From assembly GCA_963576565.1 (NCBI GenBank), contig OY755039.1, positions 79,764,755 through 79,828,754 of the forward strand: a stretch of DNA of 64,000 nucleotides, given 5' to 3'. Numbering within the stretch: the stretch's first letter is position 1; the number at the start of each line of letters is the position of its first letter. This document shows, one piece after another, positions 35,851 to 47,410 of this stretch. This stretch comes from Aspidapion aeneum (lineage: Eukaryota; Arthropoda; Insecta; Coleoptera; Brentidae). The notes beneath the pieces were generated by a model, which saw only the letters and a list, made by a program, of their open reading frames with translations, ran no database searches and was not told the origin of the DNA. The translations under genes and the position numbers were made by a program.

Positions 35851-36511
35851 TGGTGAGGTCAGGCCTTCTGTAGAAAATAAAATATACCGAAGGACCACTC
35901 GAGATAGCTCGAGAAAAACGTGTGGGAGTTAAGAGGGACTGTATCTTTCCACAGGGCTCCGACAGGGAAAAAAGAGCCTAAAAACTTATTTACTAAAAAT
36001 AGCGTAGCAATGAAAAATTATCAAGAAACGACTTACCATTAGATGTCTTTCGTAGCTACTTGGCTGGCCAGCCCGATTATACGCGAAGTACCAGACTCTC
36101 CATTGTTCTATAGTTCAAAATGTTCCAAACACTAATATCTAATAAACTAAAGCGTAAAATTAATAGTTTCCACAATTTTAATATAAAATAATAGCGGTGC
36201 GGTGACTTTACTTGCACGAGGCGCGTGGTTGAGTTGTTCGCTCAGACAATCGGCGTTTTCGTCTGCTAGGCTTAATTTAGCCGCTTATCTCAAATCCTTC
36301 ATTGCTGGAAGAAGCGCGCGAAGTTTAAATTTAAAATATGGAAAGATATAGCGTAAAGTAAATCAAAATAATATTCTAAAAACGCTTGTAAGCGTAGAAA
36401 ATGTAACCCAAAAATATTTAAAAACTAAGAGAGATAGCTTCTCTAATTTTAAGTGAAAATTAGAGAATATAATTATTTACAAAAATAAAAACAAGTTGGG
36501 AAACTTGTTCA
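35851..36511 (-). repeat. BEL-2 3' LTR, 661 bp
   Basis: On the element strand it begins TGAACAAGTTTCCC and ends CCTGACCTCACCA. About six substitutions separate it from 42293-42953. Confidence 0.95.
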
Positions 36512-36532
36512 TTCGGCCCACCAAAATGAGCA

Positions 36533-39500
36533 TCATTTTTCGGTAGGTGAATCTGAATCAATTGGAAGGGGGCAAAGCTTGACCAAAGGTCGTTTAAAGA
36601 TACCGGACGCGGTACGAACATTTGCCACCCTAGCGTGCCCATCAGGCCCTTTAAAAATTTCAATAATGCGACCTACCCGCCATTGAAGGGGCGGTGATAA
36701 CTCGTCTTTGATAAGAACGAGGGTACCTATTTTTGGCTCTGCGCATGGTTCCAACCATTTATTTCGTACTTGAAGGGTATGTAAAAATTCTTGGCTCCAA
36801 CGACGCCAAAAATCGGCTTGTATTCGTTGGACCAAGTTCCATCGCGATAACCGATTCTCAGGTTTACTTGAAAAATCTTCGTCAGGAACAGAAACTAAAG
36901 GTCCATGTGTTAAAAAATGTCCCGGTGTTAAAACCTGTAGATCGTTACAGTCGGTAGATTGCGGGGTCAAGGGGCGAGAATTTAAAATCGCCTCAATTTG
37001 ACAAAGAACTGTGTACAACTCCTCATAACTTAGAATTTGCGAGCCAATGGTACGAATTAAGTGAGTTTTTACTGATTTTATCCCTGACTCCCAAAGACCG
37101 CCGAAGTGGGGAGCTGATGGAGGGATAAAATTCCAGGCGATAGCTTGTTGCGTGCAAGCATTTCTTGCAAGATCAAGCAATTCTTTGCTTGATTTAACGA
37201 AATTTGTGCCATTGTCTGAAAAAAGAGTTTTTATGTAACCTCTTCGGGCAACAAAGCGACGTAGCGCAGCTAAAAAAGCGTCCGAAGTTAGATCTGACAC
37301 TAACTCGAGATGTAAAGCTTTAGTATTTAGACAAATAAAAAGGCAGATATATGCTTTTTGTGTTTTTACACCTCTGTGTTTACTGAGAGTGATAGGTATA
37401 GCACCACTAAAATCTACTCCACTAAAAGTAAAAGGCTTTGGTGGAATCAAGCGGTAGGACGGAATTTGTCCCATGATTTGCTCATAAGAATGCGGTTTGA
37501 CGCGAAAGCAACGAACACATTTGGATAAAACCGTTTTAATTAAGCGTTTGGCAGATAAAATCCAAAAAATTTGACTAATGAGATATTGGACTGTTTGCAC
37601 TCCGACATGCAAATATTTTTTGTGCATATATTCAATAAAAATATAAGAAAGTCTACTTTCCTTGGGTAAAAGAAGAGGATGTTTTTGTCCGTAAGAAATA
37701 GTCATGGCTTGTTGAATGCGTCCTCCAACTCTTATAAGACCATCCTGGTCTAAAAAGGGATTCAATTTTTGTATGGGTTTTATGCATTTTTTCTGGTTTT
37801 GAAGGTTAAGAATTACTTCAGAAAAGTATTTTTGTTGTTCGTGCTTAGCCAAACATTTTAAAGCGTTAAAGAGATCGATATAATCTATATTTGTCTTTTT
37901 TCTGACGTCTGCGGATAGTCTACAATTATTTATGAATCGTAAACTGCGGGCTAAAAGTAGTTGAATAGCGTAAAAATCGGATTTATTATTTAAAAGCGAA
38001 TCTAAAAAATTTTCCGTTATTCGGTCACAAGAAATCAGAGCAACATTTTTTCGTTCCTCAGTCTCTAAACTGTCATTTATTTTGACTTGCGGGGTTTTTG
38101 TTGGCCATTTATCGAAAGATTCTTGTAAAAAACTAGGGGCGGCCCACCATAGGGGATGATTTAAAAGCTCACTCGGCGAGCAGCCGCGGCTGGCTACATC
38201 GGCACTATTGAGAAAGGTGGGGGTATATAACCAACATTCTGGATTAATATTATCTTGGATAAGACTAACACGATTTGCGACAAAAGTTTTCCATTTACTT
38301 GGATGGGATTTTATCCAGTGTAAAACAACCATTGCGTCCGAAAAAGCGTAAATATTATTTATTGTGAACCTTTTTATGAATATATCATATGTGTATTTTA
38401 AGACCTCAGATAAAAGAGTAGCGGCTAGAAGTTCTATTCTCGGAATACTAACAAATTTTTTAAGTGGAGCGATGCGACTTTTCGCAAGAACAAAATATAT
38501 GTGATATTTAGCGTTTCGTAAGACACGTAAGTATATTACGCATGCGTACCCTCGTTCACTCGCATCACAAAAACCACAGAGATCGATGGATTCGGCGTTG
38601 GTGATGTCAATGTGGCGGGGTAAACTAAATTTTTCTAAAACTTGAAATTCAGACTGATAGAGTGTCCACTGACGAACTATTTCTAAAGTAGGCGTGGCGT
38701 CCCAGGAAATACCAAGTAACCAAATTTGTTGAATCAAATATTTTAAAGTGAATGTTACTGGGGTAAGATACCCATGGGGGTCATAGCAGCGTGCTAAAAA
38801 AGAGAGAAGCGTCCTTTTAGTACAGCTTTGCTGATTAGGTAATATGTTAAATCGAAACTCGTCGTATGAAGGATGCCAGCACAGGCCTAAGACCTTAGTG
38901 ACGTCATCCGAATCGAGAGATAAAACTGCGGGGTTGACTAAGGAAGGATCCAAATGAGAGATCACTTCTGAGCGATTGCTAGACCATTTGTGTAATTTCA
39001 AGCCAGCGTTTCCTAATAACTCCGTAAGCTCATGCTGTAAATTTAACGCCTCTTGAACCGTTTTACATGAAGTAGTGACGTCATCAATATAGGTATCGTT
39101 AAGTATAACTTCAGCAGCGTGAGGGTAGTTATCATATTCGGACTCAGCTAAGTGCTGAAGGGTGCGTAAAGCGAGATATGGTGAACAGTTCACTCCGTAA
39201 GTGACAGTTCGTAGTTTAAAAACGGAAACTTTTTCATTAGGGTTAAACCGCCAAAATATTTTTTGGTATTTTTGATGATCAGGGTTGATATTTATACCAC
39301 GATACATTTTTTGAATATCGCAGGTGAGCGTCACAGGGTTAAGGCGAAAATGTAATAATATTTGAATAATATCTTTTTGTAGTTTTGGACCCGATAATAA
39401 TACTTGATTAAGCGAAATATGCGTAAAAGGGTCAGTAATACTCGCATTAAAAACTACCCTTGTCTTAGTAGTGATAGCTTCATTTTTAACAACAGCGAAA

Positions 39501-40432
39501 TGTGGAATAAAATAGCTGTCTGAATCGTCTTCTTTTTCTGAGTCATAGTCCATATGACCCAATTCCAAATATTCATTCATAAATTTAGAATATTCACAAT
39601 ACAAGTTTTTATCGCGAAGCAGTTTTTTTTCTAAAGATAAGAAACGATTTAGCGCGACTTGTTTTATTCCAGGAAACTGCGGTGGATTTGCAAATGTGCG
39701 AAAGGGAAGGGAGACAGTATACCGGCCGTCTTGATTACGCGACACGCTCTGTTTAAAATAATTTTCACAAATTTCATCCTCTGGTTTCAAATGAGTTTTT
39801 TGGGGGACGCAGTCGGTTTCCCAAAATTTTGAAATTAATTGCGAAAGCGAGTCATTTTCATTTTGACAAAAAAGAGCATTAATTGGCGGGGTAGAAATGA
39901 AGGGTTGATTTATTTGTCCCATCAAAATATAGCCGAAAATAGTTCCCATAGCAAAGGGATGATTTGGATCATCGCTAGCGATTTTTTCACCCTGTATAAT
40001 TAGTGGAAATAGATCCATACCAATTAGTAAATTTATAGGCGAAGGGTTGTAAAAAGTGGGATCTGCTAATGGTAAATTTTTTATAAAATGCCAATTTTCT
40101 GAATTTATTTTTACTGACGGTAAATCAGTTCAAACTTTTTGCAAAATAATCGCTTGCGTAGACAGAAAAATATCTGGTTTTTGAAAATTACAAATTTTAA
40201 TAAAAATCGATCCTAGATCAGAAGTAAGAGAGTTGCCTCCAACCCCCTGTATATTTGAACATAAGGGTTGTCTGGGAAGGCCCAATTGTTGCGCTAATTT
40301 TTGAGAACAAAAGGTGTTTTGCGAACCGCTGTCTAAAACGGCTCTAACTGTTTGAAAGTTACCGCGGACATCTTGAATTTTTACTAGGATAGTTGACAAT
40401 AAACTTGCGATTGCGCAGAAATAAAACCACAA
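36533..40432 (-). pseudogene. BEL-2 Pol polyprotein with one in-frame stop
   Basis: Pol copies element RNA into DNA and integrates it. One frame runs from about 40432 to 36533, broken only by a TGA at 40130-40132 between protease and RT. The protease has AVLDSGSQNTF near 40330. In the 1161-codon part after the stop: RT aspartate in TCDIQKMY (residue ~234) and YIDD (310-313); CDAS (484-487), RIEL (~529) and SADVASRG (~607) of the RNase H/A17 region; integrase zinc cysteines SKCVRC (~834-837); and DDE residues in GVDFSG (869), SDNG (935) and GLWESG (977). A DUF5641-like tail follows. Length and motifs are those of a complete BEL Pol. The pol frame is -1 relative to gag and overlaps its end by ~50 bp; I see no canonical slippery heptamer, so the offset may be decay. 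Confidence 0.92.
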
Positions 40433-41922
40433 TGCGTGGGGTTAGAACCCGAAGGAGTTGCGATTGGTACTTGTGAATTAGAAGACGTCGAAGTAAAATT
40501 GTTATTATTTTGAGTAGAGTAATTTTGAAGCGGACAACCAGTAGCCGGGGATCTAAAACTTTGCTGACTGGCCAAGTAACCACGTGGTGCAATACTTGGA
40601 GATGCGTTGGGAGAAATATTAGAGGGATTTTGTGAGAAATTCACGTTAGCATCAAAATGTGATCTATTTTGATTTTGAGAATTAGCGCAATTATAATTTC
40701 GCTCAAAATGAATTAATGAGTGATGTCTTTGATTACCAGGGCAATAGCGACATGAGCGTAGACTTTGACAAGAATTTGTTAAATGTATTGAGCTTAAACA
40801 ATTTAAACATAGTTTTTTATTTTTAGCGTAAGAATAGCGTTCGTAGGGAGATTTACCTTTAAATGCGTTACATAAATATATTGAATGTGTGTTAGAATCA
40901 CAAAAAGCGCATCTATCTTTAGAATGAGTATTTTCCGTACCAAGGAGCGTTTTTGTATAATAAGGCGAGGCGTTATTTTTATAAAACTGTTTATTATTTT
41001 TAAATCTATTTTTAGATTGGAGCGAATAAAGCGAATTACATTGAGTTTCAAGGAAATGATAAATTTCTTGATATTTGGGCATTTCATTAGACCTAGAATT
41101 AGCTAGTTCAAAGCGCGAAAGTAGTACCTCAGGCAATTTATCTAGTAAAATGTTGGCGAGCGGAAAACACCATTGATCAGTGTCGTAATTTAGAGTTTTT
41201 AAAGCCTCAATGTTTTCTGAAAAAACATCAAACAGCGTGCGCAGCGTTTCTGGATTGTCGTCTTTGAGAGCGGGAAAATTATACACGGAGCGCCAATAAG
41301 TTTGAGCCGATAAGCGGGGGTTATGATAGCGTTTTAGAAGCGTATTGTAAGCGATTATATAATTAGCGTCGGTTATTTGTAAGTGTTTAACTACGTTTAA
41401 AGGCGGTCCTTTTAGGTAGGACAGTAACAAATTAAATTTAGCGTTTGTAGGAATACTAGGATTATTGTGTACAGAACTATTGTACATATCTAGAAAGGTT
41501 GGAAACTTAGTGATGTCGCCATGAAATTCGACAATGCGCAGTCTTGGCATTAAAGACGCCATAAAGCGGTCTGGATCAGAAGAATTTGAAATTTGCGTTA
41601 AGTTTTGAGGTTGAGGAGCTTCAATTTTCACCTCAAATAGTTGTTTTTGAATTCGTTTAATATCATAGAAGCTGTCGTCAAACTCAGTAAGGCGTTCATT
41701 TTCTTCTTCCAGTCTCTCCGGACTTGCCGAATAAGCCTCTATTATTTGATTTTGATAAATAAAAAATGTTTCTTTAATTTCATCAAGGTCGATAAGGCGA
41801 ACCTGTAAACACGGTTGTTTTGTATCATCCGTTAGGCAAGCATTAGCTAAGTTATGAAGAGTATTAATGCGATTATGTTGCACATTACGGAGTGCTTCTA
41901 ACTTCTTAAGTTGCGTACTCAT
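40384..41922 (-). CDS. BEL-2 Gag
   Basis: The 512-codon frame starts at the ATG at 41922, about 370 bp after the 5' LTR. Residues 1-110 are charged and probably helical. Residues ~120-290 match the DUF1759-type capsid region of BEL/Pao Gag (RLRIVEFHGD, then LLSYLKGPPL). A cysteine/histidine cluster lies at ~338-401 (CAFC..., LCLNCLSSIH, CRYC...RHH), typical of this family. The rest is Asn/Ser-rich. The frame ends at 40384 inside the start of the protease region. It is apparently intact, and the only intact element protein in the window. Confidence 0.88.
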   Translation of the reverse strand: MSTQLKKLEALRNVQHNRINTLHNLANACLTDDTKQPCLQVRLIDLDEIKETFFIYQNQIIEAYSASPERLEEENERLTEFDDSFYDIKRIQKQLFEVKIEAPQPQNLTQISNSSDPDRFMASLMPRLRIVEFHGDITKFPTFLDMYNSSVHNNPSIPTNAKFNLLLSYLKGPPLNVVKHLQITDANYIIAYNTLLKRYHNPRLSAQTYWRSVYNFPALKDDNPETLRTLFDVFSENIEALKTLNYDTDQWCFPLANILLDKLPEVLLSRFELANSRSNEMPKYQEIYHFLETQCNSLYSLQSKNRFKNNKQFYKNNASPYYTKTLLGTENTHSKDRCAFCDSNTHSIYLCNAFKGKSPYERYSYAKNKKLCLNCLSSIHLTNSCQSLRSCRYCPGNQRHHSLIHFERNYNCANSQNQNRSHFDANVNFSQNPSNISPNASPSIAPRGYLASQQSFRSPATGCPLQNYSTQNNNNFTSTSSNSQVPIATPSGSNPTHCGFISAQSQVYCQLS

Positions 41923-42272
41923 TGTAATGTTTTTAAAAAACTCCGTTAAAACAGGTGAACGATTAGTTTCCGAAATTTTTAATATTTAAAAATTAAAAGC
42001 GTTTAAAAAGAAAAGAAAATAGGCGATAAAAAATGTAAACAAGTCTCATTTACCTCTCTAATATCGTGGTGTTGGAATCTTTTCCTACGTGCAGTCGACG
42101 CCAAGCCAAAAAGAGGTAGGAAATGCGCGAAAACAATGCGCGTTCGGTACTTTTTTACTTGTTATTTTTACTGCTAGCACAGCAAAAAGATCAAGGTCAT
42201 GCGTATTTATTAAAAATTTTATTTTTAACAAAATGCGATTTAGACTTTAATTTTTCCCGGGGTCCTGTTATC

Positions 42273-42290
42273 AGGCTCGAACCTGGACCA
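42273..42290 (-). promoter_or_regulatory. BEL-2 primer-binding site
   Basis: Two bases after the 5' LTR the element strand reads TGGTCCAGGTTCGAGCCT. The leading TGG fits pairing with a tRNA CCA end. I did not match it to a specific tRNA. Confidence 0.7.
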
Positions 42291-42292
42291 AA

Positions 42293-42953
42293 TGGTGAGG
42301 TCAGGCCTTCTGTAGAAAATAAAATATACCGAAGGACCACTCGAGATAGCTCGAGAAAAACGTGTGGGAGTGAAGAGGGACTGTGTCTTTCCACAAGGCT
42401 CCGACAGGGAAAAAAGAGCCTAAAAACTTATTTACTAAAAATAGCGTAGCAATGAAAAATTATCAAGAAACGACTTACCATTAGATGTCTTTCGTAGCTA
42501 CTTGGCTGGCCAGCCCGATTATACGCGAAGTACCAGACTCTCCATTGTTCTATAGTTCAAAATGTTCCAAACACTAATATCTAATAAACTAAAGCGTAAA
42601 ATTAATAGTTTCCACAATTTTAATATAAAATAATAGCGGTGCGGTGACTTTACTTGCACGAGGCGCGTGGTTGAGTTGTTCGCTCAGACAATCGGCGTTT
42701 TCGTCTGCTAGGCCGAATTTAGCCGCTTATCTCAAATCCTTCATTGTTGGAAGAAGCGCGCGAAGTTTAAATTTAAAATATGGAAAGATATAGCGTAAAG
42801 TAAATCAAAATAATATTCTAAAAACGCTTGTAAGCGTAGAAAATGTAACCCAAAAATATTTAAAAACTAAGAGAGATAGCTTCTCTAATTTTAAGTGAAA
42901 ATTAGAGAATATAATTATTTACAAAAATAAAAACAAGTTGGGAAACTTGTTCA
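42293..42953 (-). repeat. BEL-2 5' LTR, 661 bp
   Basis: Partner of 35851-36511. The 108-codon frame at 42123-42449 that runs into it is incidental. Confidence 0.95.
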
Positions 42954-43035
42954 GATTCTGTCCGCCATCTTAAATTTTAGAATGGCTGTAAATTTTGATC
43001 ATATAGTCTTTAAAAGGCAATCAATTTTGACCAGG

Positions 43036-44884
43036 AGTGAGAGAGCATGTGAATTGTGAAATCAATCAGATACCTACGTGGACGTCAGTTGAAAATAATC
43101 AGAAAAAATCGTCATTAAATCGTCCATTTTGAATCCGCCATATTGAATTTTTATAATCAGATCAAAAATTCGTAATCGTCATTCCCAAAAACCCCCAGAT
43201 ACCAATTTTGGTGGAAATCCGACAAACTAAAATTTTACCCCCTCTCCGCCCTCCACGTTAGGGGGGAGGTAGAGTCCCTGTATGTTGACTTATATCCAAA
43301 TATGTCAACATACAGGGACCTTAGGGGGAGGTAGGCAGTCAGTGATACCACATTGTTGGATTTTCATCGGAACTATAACGGTATGCGAAATTTGAAGTCA
43401 ATCGGATACGTGGAAGTCAGTTGCAAGTAATCAGAAAAACTTGACACTAAATCGTCCATTTTGAATCCGCCATATTGAATTTTTGTAATCTGATTAAAAG
43501 TTCGTTATCCTCATCCTCAAAAACCCCCAGATACCAATTTTGGTGGAAATCCAACAAACTAAAATTTTACCCCCTCTCCGTCCACCAGGTTAGGGGTAAG
43601 GTAGGCAATCAGTTATACCACATTATTGAATTGTCATCGGAACTATAACGGTATGCGAAATTTGAAGTCAATCGGATACGTGGAAGTCAGTTGAAGGTAA
43701 TCAGAAAAACTTGACATTAAATCGTCCAATTTGAATCCGCCATATTGAATTTTTATAATCTGATCAAAAATTCGTAATTCGCATACTCAAAAACCCCCAG
43801 ATACTAATTTTGGTTGAAATCGGACAAACTAAAGTTTTACCCCCTCTCCATCCCCCACGTTAGGGGGAGGTAGGTACCGGATGAAACCATATTATTGTAT
43901 TGTCATCGGAACTAAGACGCTATGCGAAATTTGAAGTTAATCGGATGTTTGGAAGTTCTTCAAAAATGAGTTGCAAGATTTGATTACATACATACCCACA
44001 TACATACATACATACATACATACAGGTGAAGTTAAATAAAAGCTTGTAATAATAAAAGGGCGTACACGCCAAATTCTAAAATACCTTCGAATAAAAAAAA
44101 CCTTTAAAAATTTTTATATACCAGGTGGGCCAAAAAAACCGGAAATTTTTTTTCATTATAACTTTTGAACTGTAGAATTGATTTGAATGGAACAAACTAC
44201 ACTTCGCAGCGAATTAATCAGACTTGATTAAATATATTTTTTTGCCGCCATCTCAAAATCCAAGATGGCAGACCAAATTAAAATGTAACCTTCAAAGATG
44301 CTCGTTTATTCTTTTGTTGCAAACATATTTTAATTATTTTTTTAAATTAGTAAGAAAACTACATTCTTGCCACGCACAACCAGGTACGAATCAGCAAAAT
44401 CAGTTCAGTGGTTTATAAAAAAAATTTTTTGTTTCAACCATTGTTTTGCATAATATACGATTGCCTTGCCAATCAAGTCTGTATTTATTTCCTTATAAAT
44501 TCATTACTACTAAACCGATTTTAATGAAATAAAAAACATCCTAATGATTTTTTATTTCACTAAGATCGGTTCAGTAATAATGAGTTTATAAGGAAATGAA
44601 TGCAGGCAGGATTAGCAATGCAATCGTATAATCTGTTAAACAATGACTGAAATAAAAATAGATTTTTTGAGAACCATCAAACCGATTTTACCAGATTGTA
44701 CTACTTTGTGCGAGCCAAAAGTAGTGCTTTTCCATAGATTAAAAAAAACTAAAACATTGTCAGAAAACAAGAATTAACACGCCATCTTAAAGAATCAAGT
44801 ATGATTCTGTCCGCCATCTTAAATTTTAGAATGGCTGTAAATTTTGATCATATAGTCTTTAAAAGGCAATCAATTTTGACCAGG
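43036..44884. repeat. Second unit of the E3-B tandem duplication
   Basis: After GACCAGG at 43029-43035 the sequence jumps back to AGTGAGAGAGCAT, which first occurs at ~33811. It then repeats the minisatellite, TGTA array and most of the palindromic MITE up to GACCAGG again at 44878-44884. The duplicated length is ~1.85 kb here and ~2.1 kb in the first unit (BEL-2 excluded), the difference being one minisatellite unit. E3-A has a single copy. Confidence 0.9.
43274..43319. repeat. 46-bp palindromic insert, duplicate unit
   Basis: Same hairpin as 34051-34096 with identical 16-nt arms and loop, carried along by the tandem duplication. Confidence 0.9.
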
Positions 44885-45304
44885 ATGTTATTTATTTCAT
44901 TAAAATCGGTTCAGTATTAATGAATTTATAAGGAAATAAATGCAGACATGATTGGCAATCGTATAATATTCAAAACAATGGTTGAAACAAAAATATATTT
45001 TTTTAGAACCACCGAACCGATTTTGTTAATTTGTACCTTGTTGTGCGTGGCAAGAATGCAGTTTTTTTATAGATTTAAAAAAAATAATTAAAACGTGTTC
45101 TCAACACAAGAATAAACGAGAATCTTTGAAGGGTACAATTTAATTTCATCCGCCATCTTGCATTTTGAGATGGCGGACAAAAAAATATATTTATTTAAAT
45201 GTCTGATTAATTCTCTGGCAAGTGCAGTTTGTCCCATTAAAATCGATGGTATAATTCAAATGTTATAATGAAAAAAAAAATCCGGTTTTTTTTGGTCCAC
45301 CCAG
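44121..45304. mobile_element. Complete palindromic MITE in E3-B, 1184 bp
   Basis: Bounded by CCAGGTGGGCC after TA at 44119-44120 and GGTCCACCCAG before TA at 45305-45306. It has exactly the same length as the E3-A copy, in inverted orientation. Confidence 0.85.
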
Positions 45305-45965
45305 TAGTTTAAAAAAACAAGTTCAACACCTAGAATGTTTGTTGCAAATATAGCTCCTATCGTCTGTTTCATAAGGGCGTAAAACGTTTTTAGCTCCTTT
45401 AAAATTTAGGAAATAGCCTTAACGCCTTTCTGTCTGTCTGTTTAAACCGTGGATATAAATTTTTTAGTAAATTTTTGTCTCCCAGCAAATATTAACATAA
45501 CCATATAAAATATGCGACATTTCACAAATTTTCATAAAAATCCAAAAAATGGTTATAAAACTATGACCTTTTAAAAATGTAAATTTTACTTTTTCTGTTA
45601 ATTTGCAATTGCCTCCGCTCTGGGTTTATTTTCACGGATCACCCAAATATTATAAAACAGAAAATTAAATCGACCTGGGTAGGTACGTATTTATTAATCA
45701 GTCTACATACCTACTTCAAATATTACGCGTTTCGCTTGACCTTCGACCGGCCGCATTCGCGTTGACGACAGCCGACGTTAACACCCGATGACACCTGATT
45801 CAATTTTTGTTTTGTACGCGCGCCTATGGATTTTCGTGCAAGACTCGATCTTATCTACTTCTTTATAAATTAAATTCGAAGAAGATATGTACGATATTCA
45901 CGTTATAACAAGGGCTCGAGATTTTCTACATGCGTTGTCCTTCTTGTCCAGTTATTTCTTCGATG

Positions 45966-46948
45966 ACCAAAGTTACCTCAGCATGTTACAATTTTTTATG
46001 TAAAAAATATATATTTTTTGTAGTTGTGGATAATTATTTCTTATATTATTAAAACATAGCCAAAATATAACTACATAAGACTTACTTACCTGAATTAAAG
46101 GACCTATGATCGGTTTAGCTGCACAATAGAAAGTTTGTAGAGCTTCCAAAAATGCGCGAAAACAGCTGTAGCAGTTAAAAAATTACTGCAGTTTTCAGAA
46201 GCAAGTTAATTTTTCCAAACTTAATTTTTTTCTTTATTATTATCGTATGAACAAGACTGCGTACCAAAATTGTCATATTTACTGCGTGAATATTTGTTTA
46301 AGGTAGAATGTGGAAAAAACAGAATATGTCCCAAAGTAATACCTAAGTCACTAAGACGGCATACCAAAAATTAAAACCAACTTGCATTAGCACTTATTTT
46401 TGAGCAAAACTTGTGAAAAAAATTTTATTTTTTGTAATATCACAAGTTTTATGCGAAATATATATATTTATTTATTTATATTTTCTAATTCTGTTTTGAC
46501 AAAATATTTTTGAAATTACCTACATATTATAGAAGGCCTCAATATTCACAAAGTTTTTGTGATTTTACTCATTTTTAGAAAAAATACATCGTGATAGTTC
46601 TAAGAATTTAAGAAAATTATTTTTTGTAGCTTGTATTTTGGTAGGTATACAGTATATTATATAGTTTATGACCTTTTGTTGTTTAAGAATAGCCAGGGCC
46701 ATCCCTTTAAAAAATTTCGGGAATGGATGAAAAAATATAATTAAAAATTTGCATATGTATTGTGCATTTTTTTGTCATAATTGTGTTGCTAAAAATGTTT
46801 TAACACATCTTATTCACTATTTCGGAAGGGGGGATTGATTACCCGCGATCCCCCTCTTAATTCTCTTAATTGCGGCATTGAGAATCACTGTAATTTAAGG
46901 AAGTGCTATATGTTATTTAACTAAAAATGTATTTGGAGAGTACTTAGG
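45966..46948. other. Non-coding AT-rich stretch between E3-B and BEL-1 minus copy
   Basis: No gene or recognisable repeat. The sequence right after the E3-B end does not match BEL-1, although BEL-1 lies on the other side of E3-B. Confidence 0.5.
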
Positions 46949-47410
46949 TGATAGAAAAACGATAGATTCAATGGACTGTATATATTTAATTAACAATAGC
47001 GCGAGCAAACATAAATGTATTGATATGAATTACGAAATAATCAAAACGTCCATAGGTAAAATATTTGTGCCACACAACGGTAATCAGATACAAATGCACT
47101 CACCAATTTGCAGCCAAATTCTCCACGTTCCAAGGGGCCCCTGAATGGATCTAATGATGTCACCACGTAGCTGAAGGGCTGAAGTTTCTAGTTCTATGCT
47201 TCAGTACACAAAAATCGAGCACTTTCAGGTGTAGATATTTGAAATAGTTGGAGAACGAAATTAACACGCCATTTTCTCCAGGCGGTCGACAAGGATCTCC
47301 TTGGTTGTTGGTGCGCATGTCCAAATACGCGAAATGCGCTTTGTCCTTCATACAATTGTGTGTTTTTAAAAATATATATAAACAACCGCGAAATTTAGCG
47401 GGAGCTAACA
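46949..47410 (-). repeat. BEL-1 3' LTR (minus copy)
   Basis: On the element strand it begins TGTTAGCTCCCGC and ends near CGTTTTTCTATCA. It is moderately diverged from 8572-9030. Open frames in 47160-47439 fall in the LTR. Confidence 0.82.

Larger units (their letters stand above)
35851..42953 (-). mobile_element. BEL/Pao retrotransposon BEL-2, complete, 7103 bp
   Basis: Full-length element on the minus strand. It has a 5' LTR at 42293-42953, primer-binding site at ~42273-42290, gag at 40384-41922, pol at 36533-40432 and a 3' LTR at 35851-36511, with GATTC duplicated at both ends. The LTRs are the same length and differ at about six positions. Gag has the BEL zinc-finger cluster; pol has an A16-like protease, Pao RT, RNase H/A17, integrase and a C-terminal DUF5641-like region. 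Only two defects are visible: an in-frame stop in pol and a -1 offset between gag and pol. It is the youngest-looking coding element here. Confidence 0.95.
35163..43035. mobile_element. Palindromic MITE in E3-B, first copy, split by BEL-2 and 3'-truncated
   Basis: Begins CCAGGTGGGCC at 35163 after TA. It is interrupted by BEL-2 at 35851-42953 and resumes at 42954 for about 80 bp. At 43035, after GACCAGG, it breaks off and the minisatellite restarts. That break is the junction of the tandem duplication. Confidence 0.8.
29978..45965. mobile_element. E3 copy B, inverted, with BEL-2 insertion and internal duplication
   Basis: Read from 29978 to 45965, this matches E3-A read backwards from 19463 to 12876, with the same two ends. 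Its extra length is accounted for by BEL-2 (35851-42953), a ~1.85-kb tandem duplication (43036-44884) and a ~250-bp insertion (31777-32024). Unlike copy A, its flanks do not match: GTTTAAA lies on the left and ACCAAAGT on the right, and the BEL-1+ sequence expected on the right is absent. A deletion or rearrangement has therefore removed the original right flank. Confidence 0.88.
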
